From contig OY754980.1 in assembly GCA_963576475.1 (NCBI GenBank), positions 1,080,751 to 1,144,750 of the forward strand: a stretch of 64,000 bases of DNA, in the 5' to 3' direction. The notes below the pieces were generated by a model. It was not told the origin of the DNA. It did not search any database and saw nothing but the letters and a program-made list of their open reading frames with translations. Positions 25,801 through 39,466 of this stretch are shown piece by piece. The number at the start of each line of letters is the position of its first letter. Positions within the stretch are counted from its first letter, which is position 1. The position numbers were made by a program, and so were the translations under genes. Source of the stretch: Molanna angustata (Eukaryota > Arthropoda > Insecta > Trichoptera > Molannidae).

Positions 25801-28800
25801 TTTAGCTTATAAATAATATAATGTGCAAGAAGTATGATTGAATCTCACTTACTCAATTTTTAAAGTATAATTTATAAATCGTAAATCATGATGGTGACTG
25901 TAATTTATTGATGCATTGATTGTCTTGTCTTATCCGTGTATTTACATATTTTAAAATATTGAATATAATTCAGACTATGGTTGAATATAATTCATTATTA
26001 ATTTATTTTATTTAACACAACATAATAATCATTTATTGTTAGTTACATAATTAATTCATGCATCTCCACCATTTTATTATATTTACATTCACCATCTTAT
26101 GTATATTGACATGTGTGTGTGAAGGGCTATATTTATTGGAACAATAAGGATATTATTGATGCTTCAAAAGGATTATTTTTAAATTATAAAGTAATAATAG
26201 AACAGAAAAATAACCCCCATTAAAGGATGAAATGCAATATTTGTAAATCTAAGGTTTAATTTATTAAACTGTATTCAATATGAATATATTTGTACTCCAC
26301 TCCACTCCACTCTCCGCCTACCCCTGATGTAAGAAGGTGAGTGTGAGCCAGAAGGTATGTTGAAGGTATGGTATGGTATGGGATGGGATGGTGCTAACCG
26401 TGCCGTATGATATACATATTTCAGGCCCACGCATTCAGCTCGAGTACAGCGTCACTGAACAGCAGTGGTCTGAGTGGGGTAGGCGGAGCGGCCGCCGTAC
26501 TCATGAACGGTGGCACACTCGGGAGCCTCAACCTCACACTTAACTTGGCGTCACCACAGCCGGCCGCCAACACTATCACGGCACAGATGCTAGACCATAT
26601 CAAGGTGATCATCACACCACCTTCTCTCTCTCTCTCTGTCTCTCTCACGCTCACTCTCAACTGGGACTGCTCAACTATCTGCGACAACAATATTCAACTT
26701 CTACATACAGTAGGACTGCAAATATCCCTACTCCAGCTATCTGGATCGCTTGGAGAAAATAATATTTCACCAAACCAAATCAACTGTGTTTTGGTCAAAG
26801 GCTTTTAAAGGCCTTGTTTAAATATTTTTTTATCATTGGGTGTTTATTTAATACACCAACTAAAACATTGCAAATGTAATATTTAAAAATGCATAAATCA
26901 TTGAGTCATTAGTATCTCATTATTTTTCATTGTAGTTTAAATCATATGACTAAATTGTGATGTTATTAATCCAAATTAAAAATTATAAAGTGCGATTTTA
27001 AGTAGGAAATAGATGATTGCAACTTGAATCCTTTGTCCAGAATGTGTAAGATACACAAAATTGATTTAAAACAAAACCAATTTTGGATAAAATATGGTTT
27101 AATAAACATTTTTTTTAATTAAAATAAATACAGTTTATTTTTACTGTACATATTGCATTTTTTTTAAATAAATTTCTACACACTTCTGGGAAACAAACTT
27201 GGTCAACCGTCAACATCTAAACCCTCATGATTACCCATATCATGGATATAATTATTATATGGAGATCTATAATATCTTAAGATGTTAAAGATCTCCATAT
27301 GATAATTATATCCGTGATATGAGTAATCATGAAGATTTCGATTTAGTCAATTGACCAGACTTGCCCCCCTGGATATAATGTGCTCCCAATTAAATTGAAT
27401 AATTGTAGTTGTACTGTTTATTCACATTTTTAAGATTATATTAAATAATCAACATGTTTGCTTGCCAATTCAATATATTTGACAGTGTTATCTTTCGGAC
27501 ATGTTGGATTGATAATAAATAATCTTCATCAGGATTAAAATACATGGATTACCATAGAAAGTCTCTTTCAACAACTATTATTCTTTAATAAATTGAAGTC
27601 ATGTATTTAACCTAAGATAATTTTAATTGCCTTGACACAAATCTAAGAAATGTTTGGATCGATCATCATTAATTTCATCACTCAAAACAAACCGACATAA
27701 AGAATATAAGAACTACAAGAATAATTAATTCAAGTCCAATTTCACATTCATAGTAAAATGTAAATCAATAGAAACTGAAATAATTCCTCTGTTTTAACAA
27801 ATTTTCTTGATAAAAGTTGTGAACCCAGTTTCCTGGAATTTTGATAAGTATAAGTTACATATGTATGTATTATATGTATTATATGTATCTATAATCATTT
27901 CTTTACATATACAGACTTCAGATATTAAAATAATGTTTATTTAAATCTATGATTATAAATATTTACATATTTGAATATGGTATTGATCTAGTTGAGCAGT
28001 CCCAACTACATATTATGTATGTACAATCAACTCTCTAAATCATTGTATCTAATCTATTAAACTGATCTATTAAAAATCTAAGAATTTCAACTTGTGATTA
28101 TGTATTCATTAAAATGTAAATAAAAATTTACTGTATTATGATTTTTTTTTTATAAAATATGGAAGTCTAGCTAATTATAATTCTGTCATTTAGTTACATA
28201 GGCCCGAGATATCAGTTGGCCCTTAAATCGTTGGATTTAGTAATCCAAGTTAAAAGTTTAGGGAAGATTAAATTTCATTCGCGTATTTCAGTGCAAAATG
28301 AAACGTCAGTTACGTAATCTTCAACTATAGATATATTTTACGTTTTCTATGGTTATTGTCTATAACGCATCTGTCAAATTCAAGTCAAATTGTAATAACC
28401 TTAAATGATACGTGACGCGAAGCTGTGACTAAATATTATTTTATTGTTATAACAACACATTATTTTATTTGTTTCATTACACAGCATGTTACTTTTTCAA
28501 TTTTTTATACAGATCGATGTTTTTTTTAATTAAAATCAAACATTGTAGTGAAAAAATGTGATTGAAGAATATGTACTACGTACGTAGTACTTCAATGCAA
28601 AATGTATGTACATTTTACAGATAGATATGGAACTAAGTGATCATGGTAAAATAGTGTCTTATGTAGAAAATTTAAGAATACACATTATATATATAGAAAC
28701 AGGATGGATCAATTTAAAAAGTGGGATGAAAAAACATCGCAAAAATAAAGTTGCGTGCCTGACGTTTCATTATGGCTGACAGTTTATTTCGTTTGTTGTC

Positions 28801-31716
28801 AGGCAATACAATATAATTATGTAATAAAGAAAATAAATATTAAATACATGAACCACTTCTATATCAAGTCTTTTATTTTAACATCAAAAATAAATCATGA
28901 TTATAATTATTATGCATAGTTATTTGTAGTATAAAATGAAATAAAACATTAAAGCGTGCGGCGATTAGTACGCCACCTGGCGAAAAAGACTAGAAACAAT
29001 ACTTAACTCAAGATTAAGACACGCAATCCGCCAGAAACGTTGAGTTAAATATTTGTGGTTTAGTGACGTATTTAAGGGAAGATTTGGTACTGAAATACGC
29101 AATATTTTTGTTAAACTTGAGTTAAACTCCTAAGGGCCGACTGAAATACTGGGCCATAATAATTTATCTATAAAATGGTAATGGAGAGTTGACTGTGCTT
29201 CAAAAATCATGTCATATTATATATCATTTTATTTATTATATAATTCTCTAATTTACTATTCATTTTCATTACTGTCTTATTGCCATTTTCACGGTCATAC
29301 AATCAATGCATTTATTTTCTCACCTGCAACATACAGTTGATATTATATTGATATATAGTCTACACCAATACATTGTTCTTCACTAGATGTCATCATTGTC
29401 ATTTCATGTATCACTGCCATGTGCTATCACCACCTTCATTACAAGAGATGCATTGTCTTTTTTAATATAATTAATATAATATCACCACTTACTAATTTAT
29501 TTAACTTTGTATTTTACCTTGGACACTATTTTTTTTTTTCATAAATATATGGACATGGAGAGTTTTACTTTTAACAAATAGATATATTAGTGTTATAAAA
29601 ATTGTCAATCCTTCAATACAATTTGAATGTCTAATTGACATGAACATAATTAAAAGAGATGAAAAAAACACCACATCTGATATCTGGTGATTGCATATTA
29701 CAATAACTCTGTGTGGCAAGGAGATACATTTAAATTGTATGTAGGTATTAACTATAATTTCATTATTTTTAGCTATGATGTAAGTGTGTGGCAAGTCTAG
29801 TCATCTAGTATCCATAATACAACAAGACAAATAGTTTACATACAATTTCTCACTAAGATCTCTATAATAAATAAATATCTATAAAAAATAATGATTAGGA
29901 AACGTAACAAAAGATATACCTAATTGGCAAAAGTTAAAATCCAGCCAATTACAGGTTTTGTTTTTACTTTAAAATTTGTTATTGTTTTTTTATCACACCA
30001 TATTTATAAGAACAATAATAAGTAGATTACTGCTACCCAACTAGGAAATCCTATTCTAGGCCATCCTATTTAGTATTCTAATTCATGATTGAAAAAAAAA
30101 ATACATTACAACATTCTGAAAATTGTTATAGCAATAGAAAAGTAAACATCAATTACTAATGATGTTTTTAACAACAACAAAAAACATTCTTTGTATAAAA
30201 CAATGTGATTAAACAAATTGTTCATAAGTAATTAGCATTTATAAAATATCATTGGTTGTCTAGTCAAGATTTTGTAATTTTTTGTATGTGAAATGTATAT
30301 TTATTTATTGTTACTTCATCTTTGTTGGTTTTGTAAATTTTTACCTAAAGACTATTTTTTAATAACCATACACTAAAGCAAATATTGTTTTTAAGTTTGA
30401 TGGAATCTCCTATGCTTTTCTTTTTATTTGACAATTTAACAATTTTGTATTTATTTTTATAATTTTGTTAAGAAATAATAGTGTCCAAGGTAACGTTTAT
30501 AATCAAGCTTATTCATATTTTTATGCATGCTATTAATAAATTTATATCAAATCACTAACAGCTTCCCTCATTAAATATTTGCAAGTGCACTCAGGTCTTA
30601 TGTTAATTTTATTTGATTGCATGTATATTTTTATATTGCATTAAAATAATGAGATATTAAATACTTAGGAAAATTGTGGTGAGAAACTTTTTTACTAAAA
30701 AAAATATATAAGAAATGTCTTGATTCTGTGTGCTACCAATACAAAAAATATTTATCTACAATATTATGTGATTTTATAATAGCAACTCTTATATATGTGC
30801 ATTAGAAAAACAATTTGATTTGAAAATAAAACATGCAGCTTGACTTGTATAACAAAGTATTCCTTATTTTGATAAAAGATAACAGGACCACATTCACCAT
30901 TAGATCAAATAGTGTTGTTGCACCAGGTGTGATGGAATTTGGTGCCTAAAATATAAGAAAAAGAATCTGAAATAATAATTATTAATCCTGACATTGAAAA
31001 TAATATCTTGTTAATTTTTAATTCAGTTAATGCAAAATTTGAAATTTTAATTAATTTATTGGCAACAGATGAAGTGGAACACTATTTAACTTTAGTGCGC
31101 CAGGTGCCAAAAACAAATATGTACCCTTGACACTCAATTCCAATCCCAATCTAGAACCTATCCACTTGTGGTCTTAAACTCTATTATAAATGTACATTCT
31201 AATTACTAGTTGCATGTAACATGATATATCAACTGTCAACGTTATAGATAATAATTTAAGTTTCAACAGTTTTTGAAATTTTCAGAAATAAATTTGTCAA
31301 AAAAAAGTGCTGAAGAAATGCTGGTTTATTTTTTTTCCTCAAAAAATAGTTAAAGATAGAGATATTTTATTTTCCTATAATCTTGGCTGTAGACCCCAGC
31401 ACATTAAGATTATTATCATGTGTAATTAGAATTCTATTAAATTGATAAACAACACATTGGCTAATAATTATTATTGTTGAATTATTTAAGGTACACTTGA
31501 GAGCCGGTGGTTACTCAGAAGCTGGTGTAACAGAAATATGTGCTGCCCTGGGACTGTTGGCTAAACATGGTGTGTTGGGTCTGGGGCTGCCTCCCCTCGC
31601 CTCACTTCCCTCCCTCCCCTCACTGCCTGCCGCAGCTCTACCGTACTTCCCGGCGCTACAACCAGATCAGACGGCCACCGCCGGTGTCTTTGGACCTATC
31701 GGACAAGTCAGTCTTG
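22864..31716 (+). CDS. ps: pasilla/NOVA-type KH-domain splicing regulator, partial (five internal exons)
   Basis: Nuclear RNA-binding protein of the NOVA/pasilla family; family members bind YCAY-type RNA motifs and control alternative splicing. Exons read from the sequence: 22864-23010, 23770-24078, 24357-24514, 26425-26604 and 31491-31716, all with AG/GT borders and matching phases. Exons 1-2 encode KH1 (GKGG loop at 22926-22937, then [34 protein letters not shown]). Exon 2 goes on into KH2 (GKAG loop at 23967-23978), which finishes in exon 3 with the family motif [20 protein letters not shown]. Exon 4 is Ser/Ala/Gly/Asn rich. Exon 5 carries the NOVA-like segment [11 protein letters not shown] followed by a Leu/Pro-rich stretch and ends in phase 1 with a good donor (GTGAGA). 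The first exon begins mid-codon, so the start codon lies upstream and was not found. The third KH domain expected in this family is not seen downstream. Introns 3 and 4 are about 1.9 and 4.9 kb. Family assignment is firm; gene limits are not. Confidence 0.9.
23095..23410 (+). mobile_element. RTE-like LINE fragments in pasilla intron 1
   Basis: The first part holds CTCCACTGCTGGATGTAGGC, common in lepidopteran RTE sequences. The second part (23265-23400) reads [20 protein letters not shown], then [11 protein letters not shown], the usual RTE C-terminal segment, with a stop. The two pieces are in different orientations, so this is a composite of degraded copies. Confidence 0.65.
27195..27370. 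repeat. foldback repeat in pasilla intron 4
   Basis: CATGATTACCCATATCATGG, TATAATTATTATATGGAGAT and the inverted ATCTCCATATGATAATTATA, CCGTGATATGAGTAATCATG form long imperfect arms. A related half lies at 5122-5200 (CACGATTACCCATATCATGG). Confidence 0.75.
28201..29155. mobile_element. non-autonomous element with GGGCC ends, 955-bp copy in pasilla intron 4
   Basis: Left end GGCCCGAGATATCAGTTGGC; complement of the right end GGCCCAGTATTTCAGTCGGC. ATA lies on both sides. Shares CGTTGAGTTAAATATTTGTG in reverse with the 12802 copy. No coding frame of note. Confidence 0.75.
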
Positions 31717-31859
31717 GTGAGACATTTATATACATACATACATTGACACAGACAACAATATCCCAAGGAAATTATTTAATAATTATGAAAGTGCTTTTGA
31801 AAATACAGTAATTATTTTAACATTAACACAAAAAAGGGTGTGTTTGAATGAAATCACTT

Positions 31860-32345
31860 TTTTTTTTATTTTCACTTATGAAACACTTTTTTCGGTAATT
31901 AGTTAAATTATTCCTTCATTATTTCCCTTTTCCTGTGATTAGCCATATTATTTCCTTTATATTCTGTGAATAGTCTTCTTATTCCTTTCATGTCTTGTGA
32001 TTAACTACATTTGTTCCTCTATTTTTCTGTGATAAGCCATGTCTTATTTTTAGCTACATTACTTCCTTTATGTCCTGTGATGAGCCATATTATTTCCTTT
32101 ATGTCCCGTGATCAGCAAAATTATTTCCTTTATGTCCTGTGATGAGCCATACCTATTATTTCCTTTATGTCCAGTGATTAGCTACATTATTTCCTTTATG
32201 TCCTGTGATTATCCACATTATTTCCATTATTCTGTAATAATTAGCCACATTATTTTCTTCATTATTTAACTGCTTAGCCAAATTCTTCCTTCATTATTAA
32301 TTCTTCCAGATTATTCCTTCATTCATTAATATTTGTTTAATTCCT
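31860..32345 (+). repeat. degenerate minisatellite downstream of the last pasilla exon seen
   Basis: Irregular repeats of about 33-37 bp with ATTATTTCCTTTATGTCCTG and TGATTAGCCA. Most regular at 32060-32225, decaying on both sides. Confidence 0.8.
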
Positions 32346-32828
32346 TCACTGATTTTCTTTATTCAATAGTTTCCTACGATCAGTAAATAGCAAACCAAAT
32401 TCTTTATTATCTTATCTGCTTTTATTCAGTTTATACTCAATGAATAGCATAAGTGAATATATTTTGTTTAATCTATTTACCAAATTCTAACACTAATGAA
32501 AATATGTATGAATTATTTTGAGAAGTGTAATATTTTGTGTGTATGTTTAATTAGGCACTTATATTAATTATATTATTTAAATAGTTTTCTTGAATATTGG
32601 TGGCTGTGAAGATGTATTTTTCTATATTTTGTTAATAATTAAGTTTAAATAGTTGAAGGATCTCAGAAAAGATAGGTGGAGATCTAAGAACAGGACCACC
32701 AATGGCATGTGTCTATAGTTGAAAGTGAGTCAACAGGTACCTACCATATTTGAGTGTATTTTAGATTTTGGCTTATTATAATTAATAGTTACTTAACTAC
32801 AAACTTGCACATTTATTGGCTTATTATA

Positions 32829-33823
32829 CTACGGCCATCGTAAGATGGCGTTTCTGACAGATTGTAATAGTGTTGTGACACACTTAAAATCATTAACGAA
32901 AAAAAAACAGTTGTTTAAATTATTAACGTAAAAAAAAATATTAACGTTTCCACTATAATATGAAACCTTGTTATTGTATTATTATGACAATAAAATAAAA
33001 AACGCTATAGTAACCCACGTGCTTGACTGTTTAAAACAGTTTTCTTTGAGTGCTTCGGCATAATGACGAGAATCAAACAAAAATCATTAGCAAAGTCCAA
33101 ATTAACGAGTAGGGGTCAAAATTTATAACAGTATCAATGTCCGAAATCCAAAGCCAGGTAAATATCGTAATCACAGCGTGCACAAATTCGTTCTTTCCGT
33201 AACAACGTTAAAACAAAACTGTCAAAACTACTTTCGCGACATCCTACGAAGCGGCGCAGCGCGGCGCGAAAATAACAAACAGTCGGTAACAACTATGGAA
33301 GTGTCCTACGTTAACAACCGCGAGTAGGTTACGAAGCGTAAATAATAATTGTCATCTAGTACTTACCTACATATTTTAAATCGTTTCATTCATTCCATAT
33401 TTAAATATTTTTTGTTTTGGTATTTTTTATGTTTTGACATTAAATACTGTTGTTAAGAGAGAAAAAAAGACTTGTGGAAAAAGAAACATTAAATGTCGTT
33501 TCTCGACAATCTGAGCAACAACCGTTTTATTTTCAAATATAATAAACAAGCATTACATGTTAACTATTAGTAAATTTCGAAATACTTAAAAATATAAAGA
33601 AAATTAATTTAATTGATTATATATTATTTTAAAAACTTGAATTGTTTTTACGATTTAACGTTAGGTTAATAATATTTCAATGTTGCGGGACATCACTACT
33701 CTGGCGCTCGCACAATAAAGTATAGCATTTGTCCTCCAATGTCTAGCTGTCATTAATTACGAAACTTCATGTGAGACCAAACGTCAAATACAAATGTCAA
33801 ACGCCATCTTACAACGGCCGTAG
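32829..33823. mobile_element. 995-bp element with CTACGGCC inverted ends
   Basis: Left end CTACGGCCATCGTAAGATGG and the complement of the right end CTACGGCCGTTGTAAGATGG are inverted repeats of about 25 bp, with TA on both sides. The inside has no long frame but a GC-rich island (GCGGCGCAGCGCGGCGCG). Probably a non-autonomous DNA transposon. Confidence 0.75.
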
Positions 33824-35111
33824 TATAAATAGATATATAACTTCAAACTATATTATCTAGTTATGCTTTATTTGTCTTTCAATTCATCTCACAATCCTTC
33901 ACTACTCTAATCCAAACCTGTAACAATATTCTTTATATAAATTGTCCATTATTATTTTTATTTTATCTTATGTCTAACACCTTAGATTTTATCTTATGTC
34001 TACAAAAATGGAAAAGCTATTTTTATTTTCGTCATTAGCAATTACACAAAGAAATGAATAATTAAAGTTTTAGTTTGCATTATATTCACATCAGCTGATT
34101 TATGATCCTACATTTAGGTACTTAAAATAATCTAGACAAATTAAAATCACTTATTTTTCTCTTTTTTGGAAATTGAGTAATGTATTGTTTTAATCTCATT
34201 CAAAAAACATATTTGTATCTATTTAGTTTGTTAGACATGCTCTATTGGCATATTATGACTAATCATTAGATATACAAATGATGTTAGGAAATACAAAAAA
34301 TATATCAACTTTCCATGGAAAAGATATTTGTATGAAAAAAAAGTTTTTATAATATAGTCGCATTGCAGTCAAATATATTGCATTATTATCTATGCATTTC
34401 TGGTGAATTCCACAAAGATTTCTCGTAATTTGCAATATTAATTGATATTTAATTAAGTATGTGATCCCTTCATAGCATGGAAATACTCAACTTCATGTAG
34501 ATACCTAAATAATTCATTCTATGAAATACCTCTTGTAGAGATTTTTACATATGCAAAATTATCTCGGTAATATCGTACATAAAAACTTCAATAATAGAAT
34601 AACTTTTCCTTTGCATTTCATTGTTCTTTATGTTGGAATAATGCTTTATTAACCACTTAACTGTTGGATTTTTGCGAGAAAGGGTGTAAATTATGATGAC
34701 ATACTGCGCACAACTAAATTCTGTAAAATACAAACATAAACTTGATCAGCCCGAATGTCGTTCGGCCTCGTCAATACACAAATATATTTCGCTCGGGGAG
34801 ATCACTGTCAAACAAAACTTGTTTCGATTTATTCAACATACAAAAAATAAATAAAATCATAACAGGCTCATCAATTAAACTGTTGAATGAGTGGCACTCG
34901 GGAAAATCAGTCAAGTGGTTAATGAATACTGTATATTCTTGTCTTGATTGAATTTCGTGTATTTGCTATATCTAATATAATATGCAATAATTAAATGTTT
35001 CTTAGATATATGTTATTCAATTATTTTAAGAATCAGCTTTGTATTACACCAGATTATACATATAAAGTGGACATATTATTTTTCTTTGTGATTATAATTG
35101 TAACACAGGCA

Positions 35112-36164
<1,053 letters not shown>

Positions 36165-36299
36165 TCTTCCTCTTACAAAGAAAATCTCTAACAAGGAAAT
36201 ATACATATTATTAAGCTAAAGGGGAAAGTTCAGTTTCAAGTTTGACTGTGTTTATTACCATCCACATTCTGAAGTATATTTATTTATTACTTCTCGGCC

Positions 36300-36428
36300 A
36301 ACTAACATACACTATGTCAAATATTAATTTAACATGCGTGCACCCAATAACATTTGGCACATTCTGGAAATTTACAATATTAATCATCTCACAGATCCAG
36401 ACTGAAAACACAATTAAAAACTGTGTAT
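36300..36428 (-). mobile_element. tRNA-derived SINE (family S1), antisense body, head missing
   Basis: CTATGTCAAATATTAATTTA, CACCCAATAACATTTGGCAC, CTCACAGATCCAGACTGAAA and ACACAATTAAAAACTGTGT are the S1 body in reverse. Where the tRNA head should follow, there is a 17-bp-arm hairpin. Confidence 0.75.
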
Positions 36429-36471
36429 CGGTGTATCTATCACGGTTATTTATTTACACCGATACACAGTT
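36419..36471. repeat. perfect 17-bp-arm hairpin at the broken end of an S1 SINE
   Basis: AACTGTGTATCGGTGTA (36419-36435) and TACACCGATACACAGTT (36455-36471) are exact reverse complements around a 19-bp loop. Confidence 0.9.
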
Positions 36472-36664
36472 ATTCTATTGGAAAATAACCAATCAATAAG
36501 AAGGGAATTTATTAGTAAAGATATCTTCACTGCCTTATCTATCTCACTTGTGATCACCATTATACCTTTGTGCTCCATAATTTCCAGTATTGTTCTTGTT
36601 ATTAATAATTTTTTACAAATCTTTAAATTCTCATTTCAAAATGTAAACAATTTTGATATTATTT

Positions 36665-37375
36665 TCACAATATTATTATATTATTTTATAGAACGAATGG
36701 CTAGAACAAGTAGAGGAATATTTATACTTGGGGAGTATGTTTGAACGGAATGGAAAACCTGATAAAGACATTGAAAGAAGAGTTATGGCAGGTAAACGGA
36801 GAATAAACGGAGCTCTCAGACCAGTAATGTCTGATCCAAGCATCTCAAAGGAAGCCGAAATTGCTGTACATAATGCAATTGTAGTGCCCACTTTGATGTA
36901 TGCCAGTGAAACATGGACGTGGCAAAAGACGCATGAAAGTAGAATAAATGCTGTGGAAATGAGATCACTAAGAAGAGTATGTAATAGAACGACATATGAT
37001 AGAATAAAAAATAGGGACATAAGGAGGGAATGCAAGATGAAGAAGAGCATTATAAATAAAATGAAAGTGAATACCTTGAGGTGGTTTGGACATATTGAAA
37101 GAATGAATGATGAACGACTGACCAAAAAAAATATGCATGGGTGTAAGAGATGGAGTGAATAGTAGGAGTCGCCCCAGAAAGGGATGGCATGACCATGTGA
37201 ATGATATTTGAAAAAAAGGAAATATAAGAAGCTTGAATAATGGACGAGCATGTATGAGACGATGCATGGATGTAAAGGAAGCTAGGAATGTATGCAAAAA
37301 TAGAGGAGTATGACGCTCGGTTCTCTCTGCTTACCCCGTAAGGGATATGGCGTGATGGTATGTGTATGTATATGT
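36665..37375 (+). mobile_element. RTE-type LINE, 3' end (5'-truncated)
   Basis: The + strand encodes the C-terminal part of an RTE-like reverse transcriptase: EEYLYLGSMFERNGKPDK, ALRPVMSDPSISKEAEIAVH, then TLMYASETWTW, LRRVCNRTTYDR and LRWFGHIERMNDERL, ending at a TAG at 37160-37162. The following non-coding tail includes CGGTTCTCTCTGCTTACCCC and GGCGTGATGGTATGTGTATG repeats, a typical RTE 3' end. The reverse-transcriptase core and endonuclease are absent. It lies between the two Penelope-like inserts. Confidence 0.85.
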
Positions 37376-37533
37376 ATATTGCCCATTCAGCCGCAAATAA
37401 TATTTTTTCACAATTTCGAAATTGAACTTTTTAAGGATTCTAAAATATAAGAAAATTTTGTTTATTTGGAAACACAACAGCTTATTTTATACAATAATAA
37501 TGTTTTGTTTACAATTCAAAAAGAAAAAAGTCT

Positions 37534-38012
37534 TTATACGTCGTAGCTATACTTTTGTGGCACATTTTAACTAATAAATTAAAATTACAAATTACTTTGT
37601 TTACACCACTAGTGAGTATTTAGATATAGTTAACTAGTTGCGGAGCTGACCCGCTCCCTCATCAGAACAAACTAATACTAAAACTTAAAACTATGTAACG
37701 AACGTGTGTAGTGTTATTGCAGTTAGGGGGAGGAGTTATAAGTGCGTGTGGGTGGTAGTGGAAAGATATTGAACAGGGGCGTCCGGTTTAAATTTATTTG
37801 ATTATTAATTATTGCTTCTTTTTTATTTATCGATTTTTGTATCTCCAAAGCCTCCCCCCTAACTGCAATAACACTACACACGTTCGTTACATAGTTTTAA
37901 GTTTTAGTATTAGTTTGTTCTGATGAGGGAGTGGGTCAGCTCCGCAACTAGTTAACTATATCTAAATACTCACTAGTGGTGTAAACAAAGTAATTTGTAA
38001 TTTTAATTTATT
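37534..38012 (-). mobile_element. second truncated Penelope-like element with inverted arms and target duplication
   Basis: Flanked by the 12-bp direct repeat AGAAAAAAGTCT (37522-37533 and 38013-38024). Inverted arms run about 37570-37735 and 37850-38012. Between and partly over them, the minus strand encodes GEALEIQKSINKKEAIIN, NQINLNRTPLFNIFPLP and a stop at 37723-37725. The EALEIQK motif corresponds to the C-terminal endonuclease glutamate region of Penelope-like proteins. Each arm has CTGATGA followed by a GGAGC/GCTCC-type stem, a hammerhead-like core. Confidence 0.78.
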
Positions 38013-38044
38013 AGAAAAAAGTCTATTATAGTGACTATTACTTC

Positions 38045-38225
38045 TTCATCTTATCTATCCCTCGTCCTTTCACTGCTGAATGTATGTAGGTCTCTTCCAT
38101 ACACTTCCACCGTCTACGTTCTGTCCCCTCCACATGCAAGTTTTACTGAGCACTTGGGCAATGTCTTCCAACACCCATCTATGTATCCCCTTGCCTGGCC
38201 AAATGTCTATGCCTATTACTAAATC
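38045..38225 (-). mobile_element. RTE-like LINE fragment, antisense
   Basis: CACTGCTGAATGTATGTAGG and the following cysteine-poor, disrupted frame resemble the RTE fragment at 23095, here next to the second Penelope-like element. Heavily decayed. Confidence 0.45.
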
Positions 38226-38389
38226 ATATGTATTTTTCATACCATAGACAAAAAAAAAACATCTATAAAGTGAGGGGTGTAGGAAATGGTTAAGAAACTG
38301 GGGTGGACTATGAGGAAGAAATAGGATTGTTTCCCTAACTAATGTATTGCAGTCACTTAAGAAGGATATTTTTTTATTTTTTTCAAAAA

Positions 38390-38535
38390 AAAGAATGATT
38401 ATGTCCTTGTAACATAACATACATTCTCTAAATCAAGCATAAATGCTTGTGTTATAAGTGAATGAAATCGGTCGTGTTAGGATTTGAACTCCCTACCACT
38501 GTGTTACAAACTCAGCGTGCTATCCACCCATCTAA
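38390..38535 (-). mobile_element. tRNA-derived SINE (family S2), antisense copy
   Basis: TGATTATGTCCTTGTAACAT, AAATCAAGCATAAATGCTTG and AGGATTTGAACTCCCTACCA follow the S2 order in reverse. Confidence 0.75.
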
Positions 38536-38658
38536 AATTATATGTCCACTTTTTATATGCTCACTATAAGTGTGTGTTGGTGTGATGGTTCAGTAGACCG
38601 GGATCCTTTTATAATTTGAATATATCACTTTGTAAAGTGTAATGTCTTTTTGCATTAG

Positions 38659-38706
38659 CTCAAGAAGGGTCCTGGTCTCCTGTGGCATACTACGACACTG
38701 TTATTG
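38659..38706 (+). CDS. candidate 48-nt micro-exon of pasilla
   Basis: A 48-nt segment preceded by a pyrimidine-rich tract ending TTGCATTAG and followed by GTACGT. It would accept the phase-1 end of the pasilla exon ending at 31716, add AQEGSWSPVAYYDTVIG without a stop, and leave again in phase 1. The splice borders and matching phase are what the sequence shows. That it is used, or belongs to pasilla, is inference. It could equally be a chance open segment between two AG/GT dinucleotides. Confidence 0.3.
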
Positions 38707-39466
38707 GTACGTCTATAGATATATACATACATACAAAAATATTATTATTATACTTATATTAATTTTATATTACATTTCTATGGGGAAACACATATTAGGT
38801 TGTCATGTACAGTTAAGTCCTCTAACACGGTGTTACCAGTAGTGTTAAGGTATGTCTTCATTATATTTTATTATTGTTTCGATTTTACGATTGTTTTTGC
38901 CGTGAGAATAATTAACACTAATTCTGACCTACTGGGTGATTTTGATGTAATCTTTTTTTTAATTTCCATTGAAAAAAATGATGCTTGAAAAGAACTTTAA
39001 AAAATTAAACTTATTGTATACAAGTCCACATCACATAACTTTTTTCAATGGTTTGGTAATGGTGTGAACATATTTTATAGTAACTACAGAATTATCAAAT
39101 ATAGGTATAGTATTTTAATTCAATTTATCAATAAAGAAAAATAGAAATTTAATTAATAATGCATTTCAAAAATACACTTTTTGTGTATTTAACAGCAATT
39201 GAATAAGTACCTCTGTATTTTCATTGCATGATATTGGACATTATAATAGTGTTAATAAATTTACTAAAATACTTAATTCTGATTAACACTCAGTATTATA
39301 TTAACACTCAGATCTTGAAAAAATGTAATGAAACAACCAGCCAAGCAGTACCAAAAATGTGGATTATGTTATAAATCTTGGATTTATTGATTCCAAAAAA
39401 ATGTTATGTAATAAAAATGTTTGTCTGTCATTGGTAAATGAGTTGAATACAATTAAAAACTAGATA

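Noticed and set aside
37723..37866. Host exon on the minus strand
   Set aside because: The peptide matches the end of a Penelope-like endonuclease and lies inside its inverted arms.
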